From CAWARU01 sp963805795 (GTDB lineage Bacteria; Pseudomonadota; Gammaproteobacteria; UBA6186; Azoamicaceae), in assembly GCA_963805795.1 (NCBI GenBank), contig CAWDVG010000001.1:992001-1056000 (forward strand): DNA of 64,000 nucleotides, read 5' to 3'. This document shows, piece after piece, positions 27,802 to 38,042 of this stretch. The position numbers and the translations under genes are program-made. The notes beneath the pieces were generated by a model. The model was not told the origin of the DNA, ran no database searches, and was given only the letters and a program-made list of their open reading frames with translations. Each line of letters starts with the position of its first letter. Position 1 is the first letter of the stretch.

Positions 27802-29581
27802 CTAAGCCCCTCATTGAAATAATCTGAATATCTAAACTTCGATTACCCCGATAAAGATTTTCCCGCAATGAAAAAGCGACGTGAACCCTCTCTCCCACTG
27901 CTACCTGAAACGATTGCTGCACCGAACTACGAGCTCCAAACCATATACCACTAAAGTACCTCCCTTCCAATTCTAAATTAACCCTTACATGCAAACCATC
28001 CCCCACGGGTCGCAGCTCTCTTAGTATCCCGTTGAGTTCAAAAACGGGTGGTTCAAATTCACGACCAAAGGGTTCCAACACCTCTAATTGATTTAAAAAA
28101 TCCAAATGCAGTTCACTCGAAGATAAAGGTCCATCAGTCCATATAACTGGATGAAGGGGTAATTGTATTTGTAATTGTTGTTCACAGGCTTCCTCTAACA
28201 AAATACAAAAGCGTTCGAAATTATTTAATGCTAGGGTTAATCCTGCGGCACCTTTATGCCCACCAAAAGCGATAAGTAATTTTGGATCAGCTTCTGAAAC
28301 AGTCTGAAGCGCATCGCGCACATGAAAATTTTCAATTCCGCGCATAGAACCGGTAATAATGTCAGGAGCCCCTGGTTTTATCGCAAAAATAACCGTTGGA
28401 CGTCCAAATAGATCTTTAATCCGGCTTGCAGCAATACCTTGCACACCCGGATGTCCATCTGCTAAAAAAATAGATAAAACAAACTGTTGCTTAAACATTT
28501 GCTGTTTGGCTATGATGATAGCTTGTTCAACAATTTGTTTTTGAATAGATTTTCGTTCTTGATTTTGACTTTCAAGTGATTTCAACCACTCGCCCGCTTC
28601 AGCATCTGTTTCTGCTAATAAAAAACTAACCGATCCAAATGCATTGGCCAAACGGCCATCACTATTTAATAAGGGTCCAATTTTAAATCCCAAATCTTCT
28701 GAACGACATGGGCCTTTCAAGACTGTCTTCAGGGCTCGCCAACAAGGCCGCGTACCAGCATCAATCAATTTTAACCCATAAGAAACAACCGCCCGATTAT
28801 TGGCGCTACGCGCAATGCTCACGCAATCGGCAACCGTCCCAACTGCAACAAAATCCAAAGAATCTGTTAAGGTAGGTTCTTTATTAGGTAAATAATGAAG
28901 TTCCATGAGCTTTTGCCTCACCGCTGCCATAAGCAACCATGCCACCATACAACCAGCAATATAGGGATCCCCATATTGACATTCTGAACGCGCAGGATTT
29001 AAACAAGCATAAGCCGATTGCGGGCAGCCTTCCAAAGGAATTTGATGATGATCCGTTACAACCACATCAATTTCCTTCGTTTTTAAACGTGCTATTCTGG
29101 GTTCATCCGTGGAACCATTATCTGCAGTAATTAATAATGTCACTTTGGGACTATCATTTAAAATTCTTTCGGCAACTGCATCTGAAAGACCATAACCTTC
29201 GGTTAATCGGTGCCCGATATAGGAACGAATTTTTTCTTTAGGATGATGAAATCGTTCTACTAAATTATGATACAAAACAGCATGGCTGGTTTGGCCATCG
29301 CAATCGTGATCAGTTTCTAAGCCAATGATTTCTCCTTCTATAATGGCTTTGGAAACCCGCTCTGCGGCTTTCTGCATGTCCAATAAGGAAAAAGGATTGG
29401 TTAATTGGCTTAAACGAGGTGAAAGCGCCTGCAATAGGGGAAATTCAGTTGAAAGGGGTCTGCCTGCAACAATTCGGGCAATAACGGGATGCAAGCCTAG
29501 AGAAATACCCTCTTCTTCAATTTTTGCATCATAGGCCCTGGTTTTAATTTTTGGGCTGGGGATGTCTAGTGCTGTTTCCAT
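27794..29581 (-). CDS. recJ: Single-stranded-DNA-specific exonuclease RecJ
   Basis: 595 residues from ATG 29581, which has GGAG 4-5 nt upstream. A TTG 15 nt earlier would swallow this site. DHH-superfamily motifs are present: ETDHDCDGQTSHA (motif I), LLITADNGSTDEPRI (II), VVVTDHHQIP (III), and the DHHA1 motif AFGGHKGAAGLTL. RecJ degrades 5'-ended single strands in recombination and mismatch repair. Length matches E. coli (577). It runs directly into the YkuD gene. Confidence 0.94.
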   Translation of the reverse strand: METALDIPSPKIKTRAYDAKIEEEGISLGLHPVIARIVAGRPLSTEFPLLQALSPRLSQLTNPFSLLDMQKAAERVSKAIIEGEIIGLETDHDCDGQTSHAVLYHNLVERFHHPKEKIRSYIGHRLTEGYGLSDAVAERILNDSPKVTLLITADNGSTDEPRIARLKTKEIDVVVTDHHQIPLEGCPQSAYACLNPARSECQYGDPYIAGCMVAWLLMAAVRQKLMELHYLPNKEPTLTDSLDFVAVGTVADCVSIARSANNRAVVSYGLKLIDAGTRPCWRALKTVLKGPCRSEDLGFKIGPLLNSDGRLANAFGSVSFLLAETDAEAGEWLKSLESQNQERKSIQKQIVEQAIIIAKQQMFKQQFVLSIFLADGHPGVQGIAASRIKDLFGRPTVIFAIKPGAPDIITGSMRGIENFHVRDALQTVSEADPKLLIAFGGHKGAAGLTLALNNFERFCILLEEACEQQLQIQLPLHPVIWTDGPLSSSELHLDFLNQLEVLEPFGREFEPPVFELNGILRELRPVGDGLHVRVNLELEGRYFSGIWFGARSSVQQSFQVAVGERVHVAFSLRENLYRGNRSLDIQIISMRGLGE

Positions 29582-29688
29582 AAATCTCCAATACAATAAT
29601 ACAATACTGATATAGGCCGAACAATGTTACTATATATTGTTAATTTGAGACTATCACCTAAGGAAATTTAGTTAGAAAGGAAATAAAA

Positions 29689-30069
29689 ATGGAACTCACA
29701 TTTGATCCAGGTAATGCTACTTATCAGATTATATCTTATCAACCTGGATTAGTGACCATCAAATCAAAAACAGAAGAGGAACTCCATAAAATCCCTTTTG
29801 TGATAATGCCAGAAAAGCTCATTACTTCCTGGGGACCTTTGCATTTTATAGATTTAAAAATAGAACATTTTCAAACGCTCATCCCCTATAAACCTCAAGT
29901 CATTCTCCTTGGAACAGGTGAAAAAATGCAATTTTTGAAACCTGAACTTTTTGCATCCTTGGCTGATCAAAATATTGGTATCGAAGTAATGACTACTCCT
30001 GCCGCTTGTCGAACATATACTATATTAATGACAGAAGGTAGAAATGTTGCCGCGGCCTTATTTCCATAA
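29689..30069 (+). CDS. Mth938-like domain (DUF498) protein
   Basis: 126 residues, the full length of the family. Typical segments are YQPGLVTIKSKTEEE, EVILLGTG-like QVILLGTGEKMQFL, and GIEVMTTPAACRTYTILMTEGRNVAAALFP, which matches the conserved ending of the family. Human NDUFAF3 belongs to this fold; the bacterial role is not established. AAAGGA precedes the ATG. It is divergent from recJ. Confidence 0.85.
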   Translation: MELTFDPGNATYQIISYQPGLVTIKSKTEEELHKIPFVIMPEKLITSWGPLHFIDLKIEHFQTLIPYKPQVILLGTGEKMQFLKPELFASLADQNIGIEVMTTPAACRTYTILMTEGRNVAAALFP

Positions 30070-30231
30070 TGAAGTTCTTCCGAAAACATTTATGCAAAAA
30101 GCAACAATAAGAAATACTGCTACAGCCCCAATCCCTTAGTATAATCTAAACTACTGACTGTTCGCTGAATCGCCCTGTGGAAGCTCCAGCAAAGCTTGTC
30201 AACCTGAGTCCCCACACGTACAATCTGCCCC

Positions 30232-31578
30232 ATGACATCACAAAAATCACGATGGTCCTCACGTTTTGCCTTTATTATGGCCACTACCGGTGCCGCTGTT
30301 GGCTTGGGCAATATTTGGAAATTTCCTTATATGGCAGGCGAAAACGGCGGCGGTCTGTTTGTTCTTCTATACCTGCTTGCCATTATTTTAATTGGCATTC
30401 CTATTATGATGGCGGAAATTTTAATAGGACGATTGGGACGCCAAAATCCTGTCAGCACACTCAATAACCTTGCTGTTCATGCAGGCAAAACTCCTCATTG
30501 GCAATTATTGGGGTGGTGGGGAGCCCTCGGCCTCATATTAGTTTTATCTTTCTATAGCGTCGTAGCAGGCTGGTCTATTGGTTATCTCATAAAAGCTTGG
30601 TTTGGGGAGTTTAATGGATTAGATCCAGAAACTGTTCTGCTGCAATGGAAATTCTTTTTGGCTAATCCCTATACGCTCATTTTCTGGCATAGCATTTTTA
30701 TTTCACTCACACTCTGGGTAGTTGCCAAAGGCGTTAAAAAAGGCTTAGAACGTGCCAGTAATATCATGATGCCAGGACTCTTTTGCATTTTAATTCTATT
30801 GGTTATTTACGGAGCAACGGTAGGAAATTTTCAAGCTGCCTTTGATTTTCTCTTTAAACCCAGTCTTTATGAAATCAATGCAAATGCCGTGATATATGCT
30901 TTAGGACATGCCTTTTTCACCTTGGCTATTGGCGCTGGTACAATGCTGGTTTATGGCAGTTATTTGCCAAAAGATACCCGTTTGGCTTCTAGCGTTTGCA
31001 TTATTGCACTCTTAGATGTGTTAGTAGCGCTTTGTTCAGGTTTGGCTATTTTTTCATTAGTTTTTGCTTATGGACTTTCTCCTGAAGGCGGCCCGGGACT
31101 TATGTTTAAAGTGCTCCCCATTGCCTTTGCAAAAATGCCTGCTGGACAGTGGATTGGGGGACTATTTTTTCTATTACTTTGGTTTGCAGCCTGGACTTCT
31201 TCTATTTCTATGGCAGAACCTTTAGTGGTACTGTTGGTTGAACGCGCTCATTTGAGCCGTAATCAAGCATCGCTTTTAATAGGCGTTTTGTGTTGGTGTT
31301 TAGGGTTACTCGCTTTATTATCTTTTAATGTTTGGGAAAATTTTAAAATATTTGGCCAATTCACTATTTTTGAAGCCATGGCAGATTTTACCACCAATAT
31401 TATATTACCGGTTGGCGGAATATTATTCACTCTTTTTGCCGGTTGGATAGTATTACCCAAAGAGGCAAAACGCGGCCTGATGATGGATAGTGATTTATTA
31501 TTTCGTATTTGGCAAATATTGGTGCGTTATGTTGCTCCTATCGGAATCATTATCACTTTTGTTTATAATTTAATATAG
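30232..31578 (+). CDS. Neurotransmitter:sodium symporter (SNF) family transporter
   Basis: 448 residues. The first helix has the sodium-site signature FIMATTGAAVGLGNIWKFPY, then AGENGGGLFVLLYLLAIILI. The unwound helix 6 region LGHAFFTLAIGAGTMLVYGSYL is also typical. About 11-12 helices are visible, as in bacterial LeuT/MhsT relatives. It probably imports an amino acid with sodium, useful for a host-dependent bacterium; the substrate is not predictable. It converges on the ankyrin-like gene with 2 nt between the stop codons. Confidence 0.92.
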   Translation: MTSQKSRWSSRFAFIMATTGAAVGLGNIWKFPYMAGENGGGLFVLLYLLAIILIGIPIMMAEILIGRLGRQNPVSTLNNLAVHAGKTPHWQLLGWWGALGLILVLSFYSVVAGWSIGYLIKAWFGEFNGLDPETVLLQWKFFLANPYTLIFWHSIFISLTLWVVAKGVKKGLERASNIMMPGLFCILILLVIYGATVGNFQAAFDFLFKPSLYEINANAVIYALGHAFFTLAIGAGTMLVYGSYLPKDTRLASSVCIIALLDVLVALCSGLAIFSLVFAYGLSPEGGPGLMFKVLPIAFAKMPAGQWIGGLFFLLLWFAAWTSSISMAEPLVVLLVERAHLSRNQASLLIGVLCWCLGLLALLSFNVWENFKIFGQFTIFEAMADFTTNIILPVGGILFTLFAGWIVLPKEAKRGLMMDSDLLFRIWQILVRYVAPIGIIITFVYNLI

Positions 31579-31580
31579 CC

Positions 31581-33962
31581 TCAGCTCTTACCAGGTGTTG
31601 CCGCAGTTTGAGCTGTAGATTTTGCAGCTTTTGACGCAAGGTCCGTAACTTTAGCCACCATCTCATAAAAGGAGAGCAATGAAGTACCCGTTCGTGTCAT
31701 GGGGTTGATCCTCTTTGCAGTTGCCGCGTTTGCAGTTGCAATAGAAGCTGTATCGGTTGCGGCCGTTGCCGTTGCTGTATTTAGAGTAACTGCAGCAGAA
31801 GCATTAGCCGTTTTGGAAACAGCGGCAGCCATATCATCAAACATAATGTTAAGTTTATCTTTAGCGAAGGCTTCAAAAGTTCTTTCTTCAACTATGTCTG
31901 AGACATAAACACCATTGGAATCCAACTCATCCGCCACTTCTTTATGTTTCCAAGCCATATTTATATTAAAAAGGGGGGTTTGATTAGCTTGATTTCTTTT
32001 ATCCTGCAATAGAAATAGGAACGCAGAATCGGGTCTTTCACCATTCAAACATTGAACAACGGTTGTTCCTTTTTGAAAACTGGGTTGAACAATAAACCGG
32101 TGAACTCTCATTCCATAGCAACCTCCCTGGCCTTTAGCAACAAAACGATAATGATATTCACATTTTTCAGCTAGTTCTTTTATGTCTAAAGGACCAGTGC
32201 TATAGAATATCTGTCGTGACTTATGAACAACAATATTAGTAGAAGCCTTAGGGGTTGCACGAACAATAGCAGAGGAATAGGCCCCGCGATTATAAAGTTC
32301 AGCATCGGTTACAGGATCAGCTGAATAAGGTGGATGAGATTCCATAATCGTCCTAAAAACGTTCGTCTCTAATGCAACCAATTGATAGGAGGATAGCATT
32401 GACACTAATGATGGTGAATTTGCACTATTTAATGTATAAGGTGACAGATCAAAATGCAATCCCATATGATAGGCATCATATAGATAAGGTGAAAGGCGTT
32501 TGGGGTAGCAATACTCAATCACAATATTCCAAATATTGGCTGCAGTCAAATCAAATTCTTTTATAGTAGGTAAAGAGGCTAAGGCAGTGCCCGTTTCTAT
32601 TCTACTTCTATATTTATCGGGTGATAAATAATGATGACAAGCTGCGGAAGCAAATCCAAGGCTATATCTTTCTTCTAGCATACGAAGAGCAGGCTTTACA
32701 ATTTTTTCTTGAATATGAACAGCCCAAGGGTCGATGGGATCGCCATCATCATCGTACGAAACTACTAGATCCTTGCTGTAGGGATCATAAGTTATTTCCT
32801 GATGATATTGCTTCCACGCATACACCATTAAAAAATGCTCTTTATCCCTGTATTCACGATAGGGCAGTTCCAAAAATTGCTCAAGACATTGTTCTGCCAT
32901 GTCATCAAAAACAAGTGAAAATAATGGAAGCACTGCTTCGCTAATAGATGAGCTAAACTTTGAACAATTTTCAAGTTCAGCTACTAGCCAATCAAAAGTT
33001 TTCATGTTATTTATTTGATAGTTTGGCCCGGCTTTAATTAATGCCTTGATAACATTTTTGTAATACTGCACTTCAGCTTCAATAATTTTAATTCTATTTT
33101 CCAAATCAAGAAAATCTGTATCATTTTTATCAGAAGTTTCTATATGTCTATTCTTAAAAGTAAGAACGATTGTTCGTACCACACACATTAAAGGTGTTAA
33201 ACCATTATGACCATGAATATCGATATTTAATTGCTTATCCTTGACTTTTTGGTTAAATTCTAGCGCAATATTAAAAACAGGCAAAAATTCAGGATGATGC
33301 ACAATAATTCCCATTAATCGATTCAGAAAAGATTCCTTTTTCACTCCTAAAAGTGTTGGATCATCGATAATGGCTCCTCTTATAATAAGTTCAAAAATAA
33401 GATTGGCCCTTTTAGCCGAATCGGATGGAGACCAAATAGGTTGATGAGCGTAACGAGCATTAGGACTTTCTAAAAACACCTTAGAATAATGGTTATCTTC
33501 CAATAAAGCATAATAAACAGGTGTTATTCTTACAATATCGTTACCAGATATGGTTATATTAGGATTCGCACCCAATTCTAATAGCTGCGTTACAAAATCA
33601 ATATTTCGTGCTTCAATGGCATGAAATAAAGACCGTTCTAACTTTGGGCATTGACAATCTATCAATAATTTATTTTTTTCATTATCTGGCCCTTCTTTAT
33701 CTTCAATGAATTTTTTTAAATTTGGAAAATTTTCCAATCTCATTTCCCAGGTATTTTTTAGGTCATTTTTTTCTTTTTCAGATAGATTAGCCATTTCCTT
33801 ATCTTGCTTTAATTTTTGATGATCGCGATATCTTTGCAGAAGAATAGCATTTTGATCACTTAATGCTTGTATAGCTGCGAAACGTGATTTTCTATCTAAT
33901 TCTGCCTTTGTTTTTGCATCTGCTTTGTCAGTTTTAGAAAGTGAAGCAGCAGTGGCTGACAT
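31581..33962 (-). CDS. Ankyrin-repeat-like effector candidate
   Basis: 793 residues. A charged N-terminal coil (about 1-100) is followed by ankyrin-like units: LERSLFHAIEARNIDFVTQL then LLELGANPN (about 108-136), and HGHNGLTPLMCVV (about 248-260). The large remainder has no recognisable motif. The tail (about 715-793) is a low-complexity Ala/Thr tract. GGGAG precedes the ATG. Ankyrin repeats mediate protein binding and are common in Legionella-type effectors, so translocation into a host is plausible but not shown. Only two units are convincing. Confidence 0.55.
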   Translation of the reverse strand: MSATAASLSKTDKADAKTKAELDRKSRFAAIQALSDQNAILLQRYRDHQKLKQDKEMANLSEKEKNDLKNTWEMRLENFPNLKKFIEDKEGPDNEKNKLLIDCQCPKLERSLFHAIEARNIDFVTQLLELGANPNITISGNDIVRITPVYYALLEDNHYSKVFLESPNARYAHQPIWSPSDSAKRANLIFELIIRGAIIDDPTLLGVKKESFLNRLMGIIVHHPEFLPVFNIALEFNQKVKDKQLNIDIHGHNGLTPLMCVVRTIVLTFKNRHIETSDKNDTDFLDLENRIKIIEAEVQYYKNVIKALIKAGPNYQINNMKTFDWLVAELENCSKFSSSISEAVLPLFSLVFDDMAEQCLEQFLELPYREYRDKEHFLMVYAWKQYHQEITYDPYSKDLVVSYDDDGDPIDPWAVHIQEKIVKPALRMLEERYSLGFASAACHHYLSPDKYRSRIETGTALASLPTIKEFDLTAANIWNIVIEYCYPKRLSPYLYDAYHMGLHFDLSPYTLNSANSPSLVSMLSSYQLVALETNVFRTIMESHPPYSADPVTDAELYNRGAYSSAIVRATPKASTNIVVHKSRQIFYSTGPLDIKELAEKCEYHYRFVAKGQGGCYGMRVHRFIVQPSFQKGTTVVQCLNGERPDSAFLFLLQDKRNQANQTPLFNINMAWKHKEVADELDSNGVYVSDIVEERTFEAFAKDKLNIMFDDMAAAVSKTANASAAVTLNTATATAATDTASIATANAATAKRINPMTRTGTSLLSFYEMVAKVTDLASKAAKSTAQTAATPGKS

Positions 33963-34177
33963 TATTTTTCTCCCGTGTATATAAAAATTTGAATAGGGGA
34001 GTACTTTAAAATATTTTTCTTGAATAAGTCAAACGACTTATTTTCTAGCTAAGGTTTTTTCCACCCCGCCGGTTCAGAATGCAACGGCACAATTCATTGT
34101 TTCATCCCCATTTAACTGGAAGTGTTGAAATGAAGATCTTTATGTGTAATGCCGAGTTTTTCCTAAAATAGCAAAAC

Positions 34178-36265
34178 TTAATTCACTTTTGCCCACATTT
34201 CATCCAACTCTCTCTGATAACCGCCCGATAATATCGGGAAACGACACCAGGTTTTGGGATCTACATTTTCATCATCCAAATGGAAACTGGGTGCCAAGCG
34301 CTCGCGTTTCCACTGATTGTGAGTCCATAATTTAAAGAAACGATCTATGGCTGCTGCCAGCTTTTTGGGTTTTTCTTTTGGAAATTGTTCCATGGTTTTA
34401 ATAAGAATCTCGGAAGCTGACAATTTATCTCGCACAAATAGGCGTTCAATAAAATCTAGCCATTCAAAAGGCATTAAATCTTCTTCATCTTTTTGATGTT
34501 TGGCCAAGGGTCTTAATTCTGCGGAAGGGCTTAGTGCGAGGGTGTTTTTTAAAATAGGCAAGGCCCCTATTCCTAGCGGTCCCATCTTTTCTAACCATTT
34601 TAGCCATTGTATTAGAAAATATTTATCAATGCCCGCGATAGGACAAATACCACCTGCGGTATCGCCATCCATCGTGCAATATCCTGTTGAAGCTTCCGAA
34701 CGATTGCTAGGACAAATGACCAGAGCATGACGTAAATTGGCGAGCAACCATATAGAAGGTGCTCTAACACGTGCCTGAATGTTTTGCATAGCGATATCAT
34801 CCGTTTCAAAAGTCAAATCACATTTAAGAACGCCTGCTATCAATTCACAATAGTTTCCAACCAATGCATCGATTTCAATTTCAGCAAAAGAGGCAGAAAT
34901 AGCATGGGATAAAGCTTCTGCTGACTGCTTTGTTGCCTCTGAATTATTCACTGTGCCTTGAAACAAGCAGTAAAGAATATTCTTCATTATTATTTTGAGG
35001 AGATCATCTCTGTGGAGTTCATCCAGTTCTCTGAGATGTGCCTTTGTTTCTGAAATTTTTGCAAGCGATGGAATCCATGCTAATCTCTCCAAGAATTGGG
35101 CAGCACCCAAGTTTTGCATGCCTAATAGAACCATATAATACACAAGACAAGCACAGGCGGATGAATCTGCGCCTCCACTTAAATTCAGAGCAAAACCATG
35201 GGCTTTACTTTTACGAAGATAGTCAAACAAAGCCAAGGCAACTGCACGAGTAAATTCCTCTTCTTTAATATAAGGGCTCGTTTCAAACGCTTGGTCACTT
35301 AAGAATAATGCCTTTGTTTTCTTAGAAAACATTGTTTTACTTGTAGGTTTTTTCTGGAGCATGGACCTGCTTTTTCTTACTACTTTGGTACGATAAATCC
35401 GTAGAGATTCAATATCAATGACGGTTGATGTGAGAACATAATCCTGAAAAGAAAAACGCGGACCTGAGGCAAGTATTTCTGTTGCTGCTGCTATGATGGT
35501 GTCTCCGTCATAAATAATCCGCCCCGCTTCATTTCCCAGAAGATTGGCATAGAGATAGCCTACTCCAAAATTGCTTGCTGCTTCTATGGCCTGATTTTTG
35601 CGGATATTAGACTTCCCAAAGGCAAAATGACTGGCACTTGGGTTTAATATCAGATCGACTCCTCTCTGTGCAAGGCTAATGGCTGTACGCGGAGTTACCC
35701 AAGCATCCTCACAAATTTCAAAACCAATTTTGATGCCATGCCAATCAAAAATAGTATCACCTAATGGATAGGTGTTGGGATGATGAGTCGCAGGATTTGA
35801 AGATCCCGAAGATCCTGCAAAATCCAAAACATATTCAACGACAAGCCCTTTCGGCCAGGGTTTAAACCAACGCGGCTCATAGTGCACACCACGACCAGCC
35901 AAATTTTGTTTGGCAACAAATCCCTGAATTTGGGTATCACTTATAAAACAAATGGTATTGTAAAGGTGTTCTTTATGCCAAAGAGGCAACCCCACAGCAA
36001 TTGCCAGATCTTGGGTATGAGGTAATAGATCTTCTAGTATTTTTAAAGCCATTCTTGAAGTGTCAAGAGATAAAAAAGTATCTTCGCAACCATAACCTGT
36101 AATACAAAGTTCAGGGAAGCATAATAGTTTTACGTTTTTTTCGCGCGCTTCCATAATGGCTTTGAGTATATGGTTTCTATTATTTTCCCAATCTAAAGGA
36201 GTTTGATTTAAACTGATTGCAGCCACATTCAGATTGTTCAGAGACACAGTCATTTTTTTATTCAT
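34178..36265 (-). CDS. nadE: Glutamine-dependent NAD+ synthetase
   Basis: 695 residues. The N-terminal nitrilase-type glutaminase domain (about 5-290) carries Glu52 (FPELCITGYG), Lys119 (VAKQNL) and Cys185 (FEICEDAW), the E-K-C triad. The C-terminal synthetase has the ATP pyrophosphatase P-loop LNLSGGADSSA and STGYCTMDGDTAGG. It converts deamido-NAD to NAD using glutamine nitrogen. This is the long two-domain form, unlike the short ammonia-dependent E. coli enzyme. It lies downstream of pncB, with a strong hairpin between the genes. Confidence 0.94.
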   Translation of the reverse strand: MNKKMTVSLNNLNVAAISLNQTPLDWENNRNHILKAIMEAREKNVKLLCFPELCITGYGCEDTFLSLDTSRMALKILEDLLPHTQDLAIAVGLPLWHKEHLYNTICFISDTQIQGFVAKQNLAGRGVHYEPRWFKPWPKGLVVEYVLDFAGSSGSSNPATHHPNTYPLGDTIFDWHGIKIGFEICEDAWVTPRTAISLAQRGVDLILNPSASHFAFGKSNIRKNQAIEAASNFGVGYLYANLLGNEAGRIIYDGDTIIAAATEILASGPRFSFQDYVLTSTVIDIESLRIYRTKVVRKSRSMLQKKPTSKTMFSKKTKALFLSDQAFETSPYIKEEEFTRAVALALFDYLRKSKAHGFALNLSGGADSSACACLVYYMVLLGMQNLGAAQFLERLAWIPSLAKISETKAHLRELDELHRDDLLKIIMKNILYCLFQGTVNNSEATKQSAEALSHAISASFAEIEIDALVGNYCELIAGVLKCDLTFETDDIAMQNIQARVRAPSIWLLANLRHALVICPSNRSEASTGYCTMDGDTAGGICPIAGIDKYFLIQWLKWLEKMGPLGIGALPILKNTLALSPSAELRPLAKHQKDEEDLMPFEWLDFIERLFVRDKLSASEILIKTMEQFPKEKPKKLAAAIDRFFKLWTHNQWKRERLAPSFHLDDENVDPKTWCRFPILSGGYQRELDEMWAKVN

Positions 36266-36289
36266 GTTTACTTTCTCTCATCAAAAGAA

Positions 36290-36353
36290 GTGGTACCGGG
36301 TCTGTTTGGTGTAAATGTGCTTACACATTTACACCAAACAGACCCGGTACCAC
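36290..36353. repeat. Perfect 30-bp inverted repeat between pncB and nadE
   Basis: Arm 36290-36319 (starting GTGGTACCGGGTCTGTTTGG) is the exact reverse complement of 36324-36353, with a 4-nt loop CTTA. It fills almost the whole pncB-nadE gap. No T-run follows on either strand, so it may be an RNA-stabilising or attenuating hairpin, or a small mobile palindrome. Confidence 0.95.
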
Positions 36354-36357
36354 AGAA

Positions 36358-37749
36358 TTAAGTATTGATCCATTTTACAGGGTACCTTTTTTGCGGTTTC
36401 AGCATCTTGAATTCTGAGGGCAATTTTGCCAATTGATTTTTAGTGCGTACTTGGATGCTGAATAAATCGGCTGATTCATATACCTTTTTACCAAAACGAA
36501 AGATAGGGCATAGAAGATTATCTAAAGATTTTTGAGCATGCAAAGCAGTTTGCTTGGAATCATATTCATTCAATGATAAAGGTTCAATTTTATACATTTC
36601 ATCTCTTACAAATAAACCATTCTCTGCAATCCTTCGCAAAGCAAAAACCCCTGCTATGGTTTGCTTGATGGGATCATCTGTTTTCTTAGCCTTATTTTGC
36701 CAAACTCCTTTAGCATTTTGGATTGAAACTAATTTGTATACCCCACCCAAAGCAGGCTGATCATAGCTTGTTACCAAACGAGTACCCACTCCCCATAAAT
36801 CAATTTTCGCGCCTTCGGCTTTTAATTGCTCAATCACATATTCATCTAAATCGCTGCTGGCTAATATTTTTGTTTTTGTAAAACCTGCCTTATCCAATAG
36901 TGCTCGAGCAGCTATGCTTAACTTGGCTAAATCCCCTGAGTCCAATCGTATTCCCAAGAATGGATAACCATCTGCTTGCAATTTTTTGCCAACTTCTATT
37001 GCATGTTTAACTCCCTCTAAGGTTTGGTAGGTATCCACTAAAAATACAGAGTTATGGGGTAAAGTCTTTGCATAGGCTTCAAAAGCCTCTGCTTCGCCAT
37101 CAAAAGCCATAATCCAACTATGCGCATGGGTTCCGCGAAGATCAATACCATATTGTTGTCCCGCCAATACATTAGAAGTTGAGGCCACTCCCCCCACAAA
37201 CGCGGCCCTCGAAGCCATTAGGCCTCCATTGGGCCCCTGTGCGCGACGCAAGCCAAATTCAATAATGGGATCACCTTTCGAAGCTATGCAAATACGACTG
37301 CCCTTGGTTGCAATTAAAGTAGAAAAATTAACAATATTAAGCAATAGGGTTTCTAGAAGCTGACATTGCCAAAGTGGTCCTTGCACCCGTATTAAGGGTT
37401 CTTTGGGGAAAACCAAAGTCCCTTCCTCTAGGGCATCTAGATGAATAGTTAGACGTAAATCAGCCAAGGCTTGTAAAAAGTCCTTTTGAAATAAGGCCGT
37501 TGAACCATCAGCCGCAGGTAAACTGGCTAAAAACTGCAGATCGTTATCGGAAAAACGATAATGTTCAATCACATCAATGACATCTGCTAAACCACAGGCA
37601 ATAGAATACCCTCCATGAAAGGGTTGTTCGCGAAAGAATAAATCAAATACTGCCTCGCGATTATGCATGCCCAGCTTCCAGTACCCTTCCGCCATTGTCA
37701 GCTGATAGAGGTCAGTATGGAGGGCAAAAGAGGGTATGCTTACGTTCAT
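36358..37749 (-). CDS. pncB: Nicotinate phosphoribosyltransferase
   Basis: 463 residues. The N-terminus ALHTDLYQLTMAEGYWKLG, the segment EFGLRRAQGPNGG and the phosphoribosyl-site pattern GYPFLGIRLDSGDLAKLS then ILASSDLDEYVI are all typical of the family. It makes nicotinate mononucleotide from nicotinate, the first step of the Preiss-Handler salvage route whose last step is NadE next door. The missing middle enzyme NadD is not in the window. Length is closer to the bacterial/eukaryotic long PncB group than to E. coli (400). Confidence 0.93.
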   Translation of the reverse strand: MNVSIPSFALHTDLYQLTMAEGYWKLGMHNREAVFDLFFREQPFHGGYSIACGLADVIDVIEHYRFSDNDLQFLASLPAADGSTALFQKDFLQALADLRLTIHLDALEEGTLVFPKEPLIRVQGPLWQCQLLETLLLNIVNFSTLIATKGSRICIASKGDPIIEFGLRRAQGPNGGLMASRAAFVGGVASTSNVLAGQQYGIDLRGTHAHSWIMAFDGEAEAFEAYAKTLPHNSVFLVDTYQTLEGVKHAIEVGKKLQADGYPFLGIRLDSGDLAKLSIAARALLDKAGFTKTKILASSDLDEYVIEQLKAEGAKIDLWGVGTRLVTSYDQPALGGVYKLVSIQNAKGVWQNKAKKTDDPIKQTIAGVFALRRIAENGLFVRDEMYKIEPLSLNEYDSKQTALHAQKSLDNLLCPIFRFGKKVYESADLFSIQVRTKNQLAKLPSEFKMLKPQKRYPVKWINT

Positions 37750-37803
37750 CCATTTCTCTCAGGTTTAATTACCAGTGTTCTATTCGACTTATGCTAAAAA
37801 CTA

Positions 37804-37851
37804 TCCATTGTCAATGGAAGCCATTTTATTATAACTTCCATTTTGAATGGA
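37804..37851. repeat. Imperfect inverted repeat in the pncB-cytochrome b561 gap
   Basis: TCCATTGTCAATGGAAG (37804-37820) pairs with 37835-37851, 14 of 17 positions, around a T/A-rich loop. It sits upstream of pncB within the 293-nt divergent gap (37750-38042), which holds no gene I can see. It may be an operator or a hairpin. Confidence 0.45.
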
Positions 37852-38042
37852 CAGTATGATTGACCTTCATGAAAATAACCATTTTTTCTATATATTCATA
37901 GTGTTAAATAACTCTGAACTGTAAATATAATAGCATATAGACAATGAATCCATGTGTTCGCTATACTTAAGTCATTGTTTTTTTGATCGGGAAGGCTTGC
38001 GCAGTCCGCATCGAACAAGGGGAGATGAGCAAGGAGAACAGG

